Shown here: positions 26,301-38,181 of the stretch, piece after piece | Layout: each line of letters opens with the position of its first letter | How positions within the stretch are numbered: the stretch's first letter is position 1 | Program-made: the position numbers and the translations under genes | Notes under the pieces: generated by a model | Told to the model about the DNA's origin: nothing | The model's database searches: none | What the model saw: the letters and a program-made list of their open reading frames with translations, nothing else | From: Solen grandis | Lineage: Eukaryota; Mollusca; Bivalvia; Adapedonta; Solenidae | Assembly (NCBI GenBank): GCA_021229015.1 | Contig: CM037780.1 | Coordinates: 68,579,587 to 68,643,586 of the forward strand | DNA length: 64,000 nt | Direction of reading: 5' to 3'

Positions 26301-27066
26301 GGAACACACCAGACAGGGATACTAGACTATCCCCAGCCATGTATTTGGTCATCCAATACGGGACTTCCTTCCAATTCCACCTTGCCGTTATCAACCTCAT
26401 ACTACGTGGCGAGAGACTTTAGCTCTATGGGAGGAAACACTCAGGAAACGCCATATGAAAGAGGCAGAAAGATTGTCAATTCATACAAAAAGACTCTCAC
26501 CACTAGCTGTCGGAGAGCACGTACGCATTCCAAACCAAATTGGTCCGCATCCTCTGAAATGGGACAAGACTGGCAAAGTCATTGAAGTACGTCAGTTTGA
26601 CCAGTATGTCATACGTGTGGATGGTTCAGGGCGTGTGACACTCCGCAACCGAAAGTTCTTAAGACGCTTTGTTCCTGTTTACCATTTACAACCCAGAGTA
26701 TCTATTACTGAAAATAAAGAGACACATCAGCGTGATCTCTTCTCACCAGGGTTTAAGCAACCGACCCTGATAGAATGCTGTCCGCCAGATCCAGCCAATA
26801 ATTGCACTCCAGAGGTACAGCATTGGTCATCATCCTTACAACAGCCTGTAACATCTGGTCATCCACTGCTGACAGCAAATACAAACGGGGAGCCTACTAC
26901 CAGTAACAGCGAAACACAGGAGCTGGTTACCAATGCTATAACGCCCGTCGTGCCAGCCCAACCAAACAGCGATACCCCACCTAGTGACCCTTCGCAGAAT
27001 CAAATCCTTCATCGGTCAGGTCGTCACTCACTGAGGCCAGCATGGCATGTTGACTATGACATGTAG
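23327..27066 (+). pseudogene. gypsy pol remnant (PR-RT-RH-IN)
   Basis: Pieces in order: retroviral-type aspartic protease with ADTGCQSCL (about 23550-23580); reverse transcriptase (23998-24756) with RRTVDFQALN, FDAWNGYHSVPM and the active-site box CVDDVLLWAD; RNase H (24763-25265) with LATDWSKDGIGFWL and RYAPIEGEALA; integrase (25268-26422) with CADYF, SDGGPEF and a downstream RTEVGDK for the D-D-E triad; and an integrase C-terminal region (26455-27066) with DQYVIRVDGSGR. In the HHCC finger the second His appears replaced. Stops at 24754-24756 and 25141-25143 and frameshifts near 23700 and 26420 break the frame. Integrase after RNase H is the normal gypsy order, in contrast to the element at 35402-42116. 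Confidence 0.85.
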
Positions 27067-27207
27067 TTCTAAATGTAATGAACTGACAACGTTATTTGAT
27101 TCACTTTACCGCCAAGTTCATAAAGACTGTTTCATCAAGTACATACGTTAATAACTGTTTTCATGTCAGCCTTTGTTCCATGATGTTACAAAAGACTTGG
27201 GGGGAGA

Positions 27208-27615
27208 TATAGGATTATGCAACCTATTGTACAGATGATCAATTATTTCCCTTTGTTGTAGTTTGAACAGTTCATAATAGTTACGCCCATTGTTAAAACA
27301 TTCTATTTGTAACAATGAATACACAAGCCTATAACTCAAACTACAAGCTGATTATTCATTTATATAATCGTGAGTCATTGTTGTAGTTCTTTGAATTAAT
27401 TAATTTACAGTATTGATATGTCTTACATGATGTGCTAAAACAACTATTTCCTGCTGTTAAGCTCATTTCAATCCGTAGATTGTTTATTAAGCAGAATATT
27501 TGTTTTCTGATGCAAGACGCATGTGATTAGCATTTTGTTTGAATCATTTTTATTTTATGATTTCAGACGGTGTTCATTGTTGATACAATAAAAGAAACAA
27601 ATAGACCACGTTCTT
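27208..27615 (+). repeat. 3' LTR of the gypsy element
   Basis: Direct repeat of 21940-22347 with about 11 differences by eye, preceded by a polypurine tract (ttggggggaga). It contains aataaa (aataaaagaaac near the end), a likely polyadenylation signal. Confidence 0.9.
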
Positions 27616-29352
27616 TTTTACTTGTAATGAACTCATGCATGAAGTCCATGGTAGGTCAATATATTTGGACAAAAACAGGATTTCATTTTAAAAATATAAT
27701 GTTGACATACATACAAAACTAGAGCACTGGTACCTACTGGATGAATAAAGAACAACTTTGATGCAGTATAGATATATAAATGAGCCGCGTCATGGAAAAA
27801 CCTGCCTTAATGACATTGATGACGTTATCGGGAAAACCCTTTTGAAATGACGTCACAAAATTTCCACATGTGGATTGCACACGTTAGTTTTTGTTTACGA
27901 GCTAAAATGTTGTTTTGAAAGGAATAACGAACAAAATAGACGAGGATTTTCAGGTAAGTTCACTCAACGATACTCTTTTTTTGTATTTGGTCTTACACCT
28001 CTACCCACTTATTGTGATCGTGAGGAAGTATTCATCTTAAAAAAAGGCGGTCTAAAATGTTTGAGATATCCCCAGATACCGTATCCTTCTGAATTACATA
28101 AAAAGTGATGAACAGTTTTCCAGTTGAGTTATATCTTATTCATACTTATTTGACATTTTAAATGGATAAGTATATATTCTATTTTAAGATATTTTTTAAC
28201 TCAAAACCATACTTTTCTCGTCTGCATTTTATTTTAAATAATTAATAGATCTATGATGCAGCTATTTATTTTATGTAATTTAACTTTGTGTTCTATGATT
28301 GTCAGGAAGTGTAAAAAGATAAAAGTAACCATTTTTTAATTTTAAAAAATGTAATAACCCGCTCTACACGCAGGAACTGATAGTCTTTGAGGGTATATAT
28401 TTAAAAAACATCACTTATGTAAGTTTTGCGAATTAGCTATGGGCTAAGGTGCTGCGAATTCACGTCCTGTTAAGGAGACGTCGGGGTTCGGTCCATAGTA
28501 GAATCGTTTTTCGTTATTTTTTTTCTTTCTCATTTTATATTCCTGACATTGTTTTTTTTTATTTTTATTTCCTTTCCTCTCCTTTTTTTATTTATTGTTC
28601 TGTCGCATTTTCTCTAATATTTTATATATATAGTTTAAGGGGAACAACTCCTACCTATTGTGGCATCTGTAGGGGAGCGGTTATTTCCCTTGATCTGTAA
28701 TATTTAATAATAAGCAATTCAGTTGGAGTTACTTTTCGTCCATTCGTTTTTCCCCGCAAAAACAATGCTGAAATTGTTTCGTTTCAACTCATGAGCTGGC
28801 CGTGTGGCCCCATAGCGTATGTTTTGAGCCAAATTATATCTGTTTTACATATATATTACGTATATGCTTTTAATAATAGATCATTTGCCTGTTATGCAGT
28901 TAATTGCGAAGCGTAAAACAATTGTCATCAGTTTTCGTGCATCGTGATTCGCATGTGCTAGAGGCTTTTTAGTCAATATATATGATTAGTCATCATTATT
29001 AAGATTAATATTAACCTTTTTGGGCAACCCCTGTAACACGCCTTACTCAGTAAATGCTTTTCTAGTCATAATTGATGTTTAATTTTATGCTATATTGTCA
29101 GAGGATTGTATCTTGAACATTGTTTATTCTTTTTTGTTTCAGTTTCTTACGATATCCTATTAAAGATCTACACTGACGCACTCTTGTTCTTCTTCGTGCC
29201 ACAGTACATTTATTATTTTTAAGAATTTAAACAGACTATTCCGAAGATTGAAATCAAGAAGGTAGCAATATAATTTGTATATAGATCAACTTAGTAATTT
29301 AGATTCTAATTATATGCATATGTTTTCACTTAATTAGTTACTTTTTTTTCAG

Positions 29353-32341
29353 GAGTTTGAAAGTCTGCTCTCAGACCACTTCGGTAGGACACCTCTTAAT
29401 ACCCCACTATGCTCCCAAAGCTCAGAAATGCATGATGAAGAACTGCCAATCTTGTGGAGGATAATGTGTATGTAGAAAATATTGTTAAGGGACGAACGGT
29501 CCTTACGCCAGGCTAAGGAAATGAGTTCTGATGAGGAAACAGAAGCAACTGAAGTTCATGAATCACTAGACACAGAAAACAGTGAATTACAAAAATGCAG
29601 GACTTCTGTCGGGATGGGTGTGCATGTACTATGACGTGCAACACTAAGTTTTCATCTGACGAAATATATGACCACATTCTAAATGTGAGAGAGATGGAAA
29701 TGGATGAAAAAGACCTTTAATATCAAGGGGGTACTAAGTGAATCAGCAAATAGTGATACAACACAACGTGAAACAGGGGGGGGGGGGGGAGAAAAAGAAT
29801 AAGACATGCGTTTAGATTTCATGCAAAAGTTGCGTGTAAGCAAACATTTCTGCTGGCTTATGACTTATGTAGAACCTCATTACAAAAAATAATCATCACA
29901 TTTGGAAGAGCATGGATTAGCACCACAAAGACGACATGACAATAAAGGAAAGGCAAAACCACAGTTTAAAATATGAATATGTTCAAAGGGTCGTACGTTT
30001 TATTTGCAATCACGCGGAAGAAAAAGAGACTCCCTCAGCCAGCAGCACCAAGAGGAAGAGACAACCTCCCCCCCCCCCATCCACCCTGTATACATAAGTT
30101 CCGAAACAACAAAGAAACACTTACAGGAAGAGTACATGTCAGCTTCTTCAGAGCTAACTCCGCCTGTTAGAATTGTGGAATTAAGTACTTTCAAAACTTT
30201 ATGGATGAATTGCCTTCCTCACGAAAAAAATACCATCTCCTCGGGATGATGTATGCGCAAGATGTGAAATGATTCGGAAAATGACAGAAATGAGAGACCA
30301 TGTTCTTCAGGCACAAAATGTATATACTCATCTATTTGCAGTCATGGTTTTCGTGATTTAAGTTTGTTTTAATGGAATTTAAAAAAAGATGGTGATTCTA
30401 TCTTCATAAAAATGCACATAAATATCACTTATATACACGCTCTCTACATAGCGGAACTTGATAAACATTAAGAACATACATTTCTCAGAACAATTTGAAT
30501 TAGTGTGGTTTAGTTTATATCTATTGTATTTATATCTATATCTATTTCTACATTTGTATCTACATTTATAGGAACGTGAACTGTACAACGCCTGTATACG
30601 GAAAAGCAGGGAGTCCTTCCAGAGACCAGATGAGTATACCCACTATACATTTGACTTCAGTCACAATGTCAATCTCCCACATTTCTCACGCCAGATGGGA
30701 CCGCTATAATTTCTGACTTTAGTGAAAGTCCAGCTATTTGGATTCCGCACAGATGGTGAACCCAGACAACTGAATTTCCTCATCAATGAGAATGAAACTA
30801 TGGGCATTGATGGCAGTAATACCCATGGACCAAACGCCGACATATATATAGTAGACTGGGCACTGCACAACTACGGAAATGGTGTTACCGCATGTGCCAT
30901 ACATGCCGACAATTGCCCAGGTAACTAACTGTAAGACATGGTTTCATGTCATGGTTATTTTATTTCAATATGATAAAATTAAAGCTTAACTTAAATAATT
31001 GCATTTATTAAATGTCTTTAAAAAATCTTTTAATTCAATCTTAAAATGTCTTAGAACAAATGAACAAAAAAATATTATGTGTTTTTGAATCTTCATAATA
31101 CATGTATAATTTTTTCTGTATTTTAGGCCAAACATGAATAGGTTCATGTGGAGAACTATGACAGGGCAGCATGAAAGGATCGATTATTACATGCAAGTCC
31201 CAGGTCAGTTACATATGTCCTTTACATAATACATTTTGCCAGTTCTAGGGCCAAGGATTATAACCGACATAAATAAATGTCTGAGTTATGCTATTTGAAT
31301 TAAGATACTGATACCATGTTTAGAATGAATATAAAGACAGGAAAATAACTTATCACGAAAATGATTGTATTTGTAAGACATGCAAGATGTTTAATAGACG
31401 GAGGATTTGTGAATGTAAAGAAACTTTATCGGCGCTCAGATTGTGAGACTATGGGGCAGTTGGAGACGGTAGTCAATAAATCGTCAGTAACTAATATGGC
31501 TGTCCGTTATCCCCAGTGGCAGTGGAGATACTGGAAAACGTTTCTTTCCCGACATTTCAAGCCTTTGGTTGGGAGCTTGAATAAAATGGGGTTGCATTAT
31601 TTTTTTCTGTTTTGTTTTGGATTAAACGTTCCCTTGATAGTACTTCATTTTACTATGCCTACTTGGGACAAATGTTCCTGATTTCTGCCACACCGCAGTA
31701 TCACCCCGTATACATGTGGCATGATACCATACCCTGTCATATTATCCTAATACCGGGCCAACCAATCGTTGAGCTACCTTTATATAATGAGCGCCATGCA
31801 AGGGATCTGTTCCAATCAATTTTTACAACATTAGTTATCTCGCGTCCGGGGATCAAACCTACGACTTCCCGATTCCGGGGAAGGGGGATGCTATAACTAT
31901 AACCACACGGCTACCGGGACTGGTGATACATTAATTTATTTCATTTCTTTGATAGCAAACAAAATTAAGAATAATTTTGTGTGTGTGTGTTGTTTATAAT
32001 AATAAGAATAATCTTAAAATTGATAAAAAGCACGCTGAATTCTATTGGTGTTGGTGTGTTTTATGTGTACATCGTAACTTTTTCAGAGAGTACCAGTACT
32101 TCAGATATACGTCGGCTGAGCCAGGAATTGTGACAGTCAGAGGTCTTGACGATGTTGAAAAGAAAATCAACATCTTGCAGAATGCATCATTTCGCTTCGA
32201 TACAGTAAATCGACCTACACAAGTCCCGTCACGAAGTTTCAGTCGAGCTAGGGCCGAACACCTGTATAAATCAGTTCGCCCCTACGTACGACCAGCATAT
32301 CAGGACGAACTTTGTCCTGTCCTTCATGGCAACAATGTTTA
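29353..32341 (+). pseudogene. DUF7869-like transposase gene, broken
   Basis: Conserved pieces are spread over several exon-like blocks. About 29600-29650 has a Cys cluster (CRDGCACTMTC). About 30030-30330 has PRDDVCARCEMIRKM after a frame change. About 30572-30925 has HYTFDFSHNVNLPHFSRQMG, RTDGEPRQLNFLINE and HADNCPG, ending at a gt donor. About 31127-31201 has NRFMWRTMTGQHERIDYYMQ. About 31380-31575 has HARCLIDGGFVNVKKLYRRS. About 32087-32341 has RYTSAEPGIVTV. The His-Ala-Asp-Asn-Cys followed by Gln/Asn resembles the catalytic region of DUF7869-containing transposase-like proteins. Frame breaks include stops near 29463 and 29720, a TAA at 30706-30708 and a 1-bp loss after 31130. A SINE separates the last two blocks. 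The family name rests on recalled motifs, not on a search. Confidence 0.65.
31600..31919 (-). repeat. tRNA-derived SINE nested in the DNA transposon
   Basis: On the minus strand it begins with a tRNA-like head, gtcccggtagccgtgtggtt (A box) and ggtttgatccccgg (B box), followed by a body containing ggataatatgacagggtatg and gcggtgtggcagaaatcagg. The body matches 9878-10025. It lies between two transposase exon blocks, in antisense. Confidence 0.7.
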
Positions 32342-33180
32342 GGTGCAAAGTACTGGTCCAAGCCAGGAATCTATTAGGGTGACTTAAGTTTATGTTAATT
32401 CCCAGTCAACGTAGAATTTATGTATATGTCGTATATACAATGTACTTATTGTAGTAAATTCTTACTGAAAGAATGGTATTTTTTATGGTTACTATACATC
32501 CATGTGACTTATGAAGCAAATAATAAAAACTATTTGCTGTTCTCGGTACACATTAAACTGTTGAGCTTTTAATTTACAAGCCCAAATTCTGCATTTGACG
32601 TAACGTCGTGCAACGTTAAACTGTCAAACACCTTAAATAAATTACATGTGATAGCGTCACTATTGCATGTTACATTGGCACCAAATTATGATTTATTATA
32701 TAATTAAATGGTCTCTCTATTTCGTAAGAACCAATATCAGTCAGTGTGAAGGTAATTATACTCATTTAATCATTTTATTAGTAAGTTATTTCTTTAAAAT
32801 TTGATTTTTTCGCCGTTGCTAAGCAACATTGTAACATATGAAACAGTATGTAACGAATTTACACAGCCAAATCAATATAATATAAGTATTCGTTCATATC
32901 TAGTACATTTATACTGTAAATGTGAAACGCATTTTAAACACATCAGAATTTAAATTGTTTGTCAGATTAGTTTTAGGTTGCTTCTGGTTTGACGTCATGC
33001 AACGTCGAATTGTAAAAATACCTATTATCTTTAAAATGCAGTCACGCCTAGATTAATTGACATATTGATTTAATTTTTTCAGATAATTGTTCAGAAATGA
33101 ATACTGTAAATGAAAATGTAAAAATGTGAAATTCGAAAATTTTGTCATTAAGGCAGGTGTTTCCATGACGCGGCTCAAAT

Positions 33181-34866
33181 GTATTTATTATAATGAAGCA
33201 TGTACATAAATGATAGAAATGACAATCACCACAGTGTTTAGAATATAACTAAAATAAATCTCTAGCAAAGGCATACACATATATGTACTTTAATAGGAAG
33301 CAAAACAAATAAATGTCTCAAGAAAAAAAAAACTACTTGAAAAATATAAAAAAGATATTAATTTGTCTATGTGCTGCACCATAAAAAGGTCATCTGATTT
33401 CAAAATCAATTTTTAACATGTCATCTTAACAAATGTTTCACATCTTAATTGTTAGAAAATTGCAATACACCCATAAACTAGAATACACACATTTAAGAAA
33501 GACATTAAAAAGAGTTTTACCCCCCAAAAAATCACATTTATTTCAGATAATCTCATCAAACAAACAAACAAAAAAACAAACAAAAAAACAAAACAAAACA
33601 AAAACAAGGCAAGTATGATGCAACACTGTATATAAAAAATATTCTTTTAATGCACAACTATATTCTATGTGCAAGAACTACAAATGCTTGAGACTGAAGC
33701 TATCTTTACTAATGTTTGTTCTCATCTCAAACTTGACCTTAAGATTCTATCTCAGTGACACACAATGAGCAACCACCAGCCTAGGACTTTTACAGCTACA
33801 TGGTGCTGGGTCCATCTGATGACCTTGCTGGTTTCGTTATATAACATAAACAGTCACTTAGGGTAAGTCTGATAAGAGATTAACCTTGTTTTATTCTGGT
33901 GTTATCATTCCCCTTGAAAAGTTGACAAATTATGAAACATGAGGACTATGCGATATACAGTTGAATATTCAACATGATGTGTAGAATTTAAGATCAGGTG
34001 TCAATTTAATATAGGTAGTTTTGATCATCTTGAAAAAAAAATGTCTAAAAAAAGAAGAACTGGAGGAAAGAATATGAATTAATACATCCCCTTGCATCAA
34101 TGCCATTGATGAATACAACCACTAATACAGATATATATTTCTACAACATTGTATTAAGTTCTGATACTGTACATGCCTTAAAATTTGAACCTCTGCAAAA
34201 CATTATTTCCAAATAAACACAGCACACCACATGGGCTTTAATTTATCTCAATAGTAGGTGCAGCCATAGTCTTGCTTTTTAAAAAGGATAAATTGCACTA
34301 AAACATGAAAACAGAAACTCCAAAATGAAACATAATAAAGAAACTAGTAATTTAAAAACACGGTAAAATAAGTACACAAAGACGGGATAAAAAAACTGAA
34401 CACAGCCTACAAAAATGCACCATGAGACAAGTATTGCCAATTTTTTCTCCCTCAAGTCGATCCTGGATAGGGTTTTAGAAACTTATTTTTTTTAATATAC
34501 CCTTTTAAAGGTATTCATGGAAGAAAGCTAAACATCAGTATGAGCACCTGTTAAGATATGCTGTGAGTATAACTGAAAACCAGAATGGATACTAACAAAC
34601 GATTAGTAATGTCTGACTATAAAGGTGAGATTCTTAATACAGAACAGTCAACTAAACTGCCTATCAGTGGCTAGTTCCTAAGATTCCTACTACAACCTGT
34701 GACTTGTTATTTGTGAAAGACTACAGAGTAAACTATGCGAACAGGACATTCCAACTATATATTCTGGTAAAACCGTATGCCAAAAGCTATATAAAGCTAA
34801 TGTACCAGGGGAAAATGCCAGCTTATTCACAATGAAAAAATAAAATAAAAGTGACAGGTATTGTCA
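33181..34866. other. Non-coding, no gene seen
   Basis: AT-rich DNA with an A-rich, CAAA-repeat stretch (33555-33610). I see no exon or recognisable repeat family apart from that. Confidence 0.4.
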
Positions 34867-34980
34867 CAAAACCAGGTTTTCTTTTCGCAATGTTTCGTCC
34901 CAGTACAGATTATTTGTATCAGTCAAATAATTTTTTGCTCAATGTCTATTAAATCTAATGCAATTCTGTATAATGCAAAC
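34867..34980. repeat. End fragment of the 14-bp-TIR element family, inverted
   Basis: Begins aaaccaggttttc and continues for about 110 bp as the reverse complement of 14630-14735 (cccagtacagattatttgta, tgctcaatgtctattaaatc). Only this end is present; the internal repeats are missing. Confidence 0.7.
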
Positions 34981-35401
34981 ATACATAATATGTGCAACAA
35001 GGATCTTTAACTTACATTTATCCTCATTAACTTTGAACAAGACATGAATATAATGCAACAATCTGCTTCTGAAAATGTCACTTAAGCATTCACTTTAACT
35101 AAATTCTACTTTATTTTTTTGTGGGGGTATATAGGAATCACCAGTTGTCTGTCTGTCTGTCTGTCTATCCCTATTCTTGTAAGCACAACTCCTAAACCTA
35201 TTTGACCACCAAAAGGGGAGATAATCCATTTTCATTTTTTTTATAACAAAAATAGCCTGTAAGCGCAACTCCTCCTAAACCATAAGATGGATGTCACACA
35301 AACTTTACATAACAATGGCACATCATATGTAAATATGCATGTAGTATGGGATTTCAAATTTGACAACTGAAAGGGGAGATAATCCATTTTCACAGAGTGT
35401 A
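34981..35401. other. Diverged repeat with TGTC microsatellite
   Basis: Contains (tgtc)n at about 35146-35165 and two units with gcacaactcctaaacc and aaaggggagataatccattttc (about 35175-35230 and 35265-35395). These look like a fragment of another bivalve repeat family. It ends where the LTR sequence of the Gmr1-like element begins. Confidence 0.45.
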
Positions 35402-36284
35402 TAAGCCCTTTTTATCAGTATACCTCAGTGTTGTCAGTGTTTCTTGGGATGCACGGGATTCGGCGATTTACAATTTATTGCACGATTCACGTGATATTTG
35501 TTTTTTAAGAGTAAATCGGTTTTTTTTTTAGTATATAAGCTGATTTGTATGGAGCCTCAGTGTCAGATATCGATGGGAGCTACGGAAGATACCTGGTCCA
35601 GTCTAGAGTATTCTGACCAAATTACATTACGGAGCTTGTCCGTTTTTAGTTGGGGCATGGTGCCTATGTAAGCTGGAAAGTTACAGTCGATACGGGACCC
35701 CGTTGGTAGACTACGTCGCAAGGACGATAGAATCTACGTATGCATCATATGGACGACGGGGTGTCTACGGTGGACTAGTAGCATTTAGTTATGTAATCTG
35801 GGTGGTCGCAGTCGATACGGGACCCCATTGGTAGACTACGTCGCAAGGACGGGAGAATCTACGTATGCGTCATATGGACGACAGGGTGTCTACGGTGGAC
35901 TAAGTGGATCACATATACTGAAGGGACAGCGACGACAGGAAATCGGTCCAGTGTTCATCGATAAGAGCACGTGTTATAGTTTATGAGTACTGTGAATTTA
36001 GGAATCATTTTGTGAATGTGGCACATTGAAGTGCGTTTGTATCAGTAAGCCATTATGTAGTTAATATGCGGGCTTAAAGGGAAAACAGAACATTCAGTGC
36101 AGTAACTATTTTATTATTGTACCAACAGATAAAGAGACAGTTAACCGGCAGTTTTTTCATATTCTTTAATACTTTTTCTAATATTCTCGTTGTTTATATT
36201 TTTATATTAAATATAATTGTAAAGAAAGGTGTTTGGTATTTATTCTACCTTAGAGAGTTGTCCGCCCTTGGTCATTTTGTAACA
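35402..36284 (+). repeat. 5' LTR copy lacking its first part (about 260 bp)
   Basis: Ends in ttttgtaaca directly before the primer-binding site. Its first 148 bp (taagccctttttatcag to gctgatttgta, 35402-35549) match 41970-42116; the remaining 735 bp have no partner at the 3' end. It contains a tandem duplication of about 125 bp (copies from about 35684 and 35809, with gtcgatacgggaccccgttg and gtagactacgtcgcaaggac). Confidence 0.75.
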
Positions 36285-36285
36285 A

Positions 36286-36301
36286 TGGTGTCAGAAGTGG
36301 G
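36286..36301 (+). other. Primer-binding site
   Basis: tggtgtcagaagtggg lies one base after the LTR end (aaca). It starts with TGG, complementary to a tRNA CCA end, and is of the form common in gypsy-class elements. Confidence 0.8.
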
Positions 36302-37045
36302 ATAATGCTAAGGTGACAACGATCTAGGGTAGAAAAGACTGTGTACATATTGTAAAGATTCCTCTTTAGTATTTTATTTCTAACTTTGAAACTTTGTCTT
36401 AAATTGTTTCCTTTTAACCCTCAGGAATTTTATAGTAATTTGATTTATATTTTAGTGTAACAGACAGTCTGGGCGGACTCCGTGGTACATCACCGGTGGC
36501 TGACACTCAGGCTCCATCGTCAGGGGGGTAAGTCTGTTGTTAACGGCAACTGGGTGTACAGTTAGGGTTAACCGGGGATAGGAGTGGCCTATGACATATT
36601 AAATTCTGTTTTGAATTAATCTTAAGTTAAATTTTATGTTGATCTGTTTACACTTTAGACTTGAGGGTTGTTTGACTTTATAACATTGGTCTCATGCATA
36701 AGGTATCAAAGTTAGATTTGTTTGGATTTTAAAGGTAGAAGTGACATGTATATACACAATGGATGTTTCATGGATGTATGATATACATAGTTTTTTGGTG
36801 TAATGTATATTTGTTGATCTATAGTGTGTAGTATGGATAATTTGTTAGTTGGTTTACCGTATATGACCTGTCAAAGTCATAGGACTGAGATGCTGTTTTT
36901 GTTTAGCTATTGACAGTACATGTATATGGGTATATGACAGATAGTGGATAGACATAGTCACGTTATGTGTATTGTCAACAGTGTTGACCGGATAGGTCTT
37001 ATTTTAGTTTTGTGTAACATAATCTCATATGCAAACATGTATAGT

Positions 37046-38181
37046 ATGAAAGAACTCTTAGAGTATGGTGAGAAGTTTGGGTACTCCGGTAAAGATTTGG
37101 AAAAATTTGTACGGGAGTAACAGGCTAAGGAGAGAAAGCAGAGATTAGAGGAGCGAGAGCGTCAGAAAGAGATAGAGGCAGAGATACTGGAGCGTGAGAA
37201 AGAAAGAAGATTAGAGGAATGGGAGCGTGAGAAAGAGAGAAGGAAAAAGTGGCCGAAGCTGTGAAGTTAGCAGAATTGCAGGCAGAAGAGCGGGAACGAC
37301 AGATCGGAAAGAGAGAAAGAAAGTGCGACAGATGAGTACGAGAAAGCTATGAGGTTAGCAGAGCTGCAGCACCGGCATGCGTTGGAGTTGGCCCATATAG
37401 AAAAAGGTAAGCCTATTGTAACAAAGAAAGTTAAGGGGCCGAAATTGCCATGGTTTGATGAGAGTAAAGATAATATGGATAGTTATTTATCAAGGTTCGA
37501 GAGGTATGCAGGGGTGCAAGGTTGGAACAAGGAACAGTGGTCATTACATCTCAGCGCTTTGTTAAAAGGTAAGGCTTTAGATGTTTCTTGCAGATTACCT
37601 ACAGAGGACTCACTGGATTATGACATACTAAAGGCTGATTTGCTGAAACGGTTCGAACTGACAGAGGAAGGTTTTAAGAAAAGGTTCAGGACAGCTAGGC
37701 CTGAGAGAGGTGAGACGTTTGTACAGTATCTTAGCAGGTCAAGGAATTATTTAGAGCATTGGTTTGGTTTGGGTAGTGTAGCTAAAACATACGAGGGTGT
37801 TTTGGGTTATTTGCTAAGAGATCAGTTGTTATCTATCAGTAACAAAGAGATGTTTCTATTCTTGAAAGAAAAGCGTTTCACTGATTGCTTAGCTATGGCG
37901 GAGCAAGCAGATTTGTTTGCAAAAGCCAGGGGTGGTTGTAGGAACTAGTGTTGAGTGAAGGCAAAGAAAAAGATAGGTTTGTCAAGGAGCAAAGGTCAGA
38001 GCCGGTACGTAAAAAGTTTGGGAGTACACGAAGGGAAGGTAATTCTTACTTTGCCCAGGTAAGATGTTACTATTGCAAAGGTAACCATAAGTCTTTAGAT
38101 TGTAGGAAACGAGGTAGTCAGTATAGGGTAGCCGCAGTAGATAGTACAGAGAATGCGGAATTTAATAAGACAGATTATTGA
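37046..38181 (+). pseudogene. Gmr1-like gag with CCHC knuckle
   Basis: ATG at 37046 opens an N-terminal part that becomes a strongly charged Glu/Arg coiled-coil-like stretch (ERERQKEIEAEILEREKE). It is broken by TAA at 37118-37120 and a frameshift near 37250. The capsid-like core (37349-37948) has PWFDESKDNMDSYLSRFERY and a C-terminal helical region. After another frame change, a zinc knuckle CYYCKGNHKSLDC (about 38065-38105) follows. Role: the RNA-packaging particle protein of the retrotransposon. Confidence 0.75.

Larger units (their letters stand above)
21940..27615 (+). mobile_element. Ty3/gypsy-class LTR retrotransposon, decayed
   Basis: Two direct LTRs of about 408 bp (21940-22347, 27208-27615) flank gag and pol remnants in the standard order protease - reverse transcriptase - RNase H - integrase. 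A purine-rich run (acttggggggaga) precedes the 3' LTR. A possible 5-bp target duplication is ttttt (21936-21940 and 27615-27619), but it is low in complexity. Several stops and frameshifts mean this copy cannot make a full polyprotein. The LTRs differ at about 11 positions by eye, so the insertion is moderately old. Confidence 0.9.
27782..33176 (+). mobile_element. TIR DNA transposon carrying a DUF7869-like transposase gene
   Basis: Inverted termini of about 34 bp: gagccgcgtcatggaaaaac at 27782 and its complement ending at 33176, with one internal mismatch. The 4-bp direct repeat aaat flanks both ends (27778-27781 and 33177-33180), consistent with a target-site duplication. The interior contains a broken multi-exon transposase-like gene (29353-32341), and a SINE is nested in it. 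The first 1.5 kb and last 0.8 kb are AT-rich and non-coding. I infer that the gene supplied the transposase for these ends because it lies inside them. Confidence 0.75.

Noticed and set aside
35402..35549. Two short (148-bp) LTRs as the complete LTRs of the second retrotransposon
   Set aside because: The primer-binding site lies 735 bp after the left copy and the polypurine tract 259 bp before the right copy, so both repeats are parts of a longer LTR.
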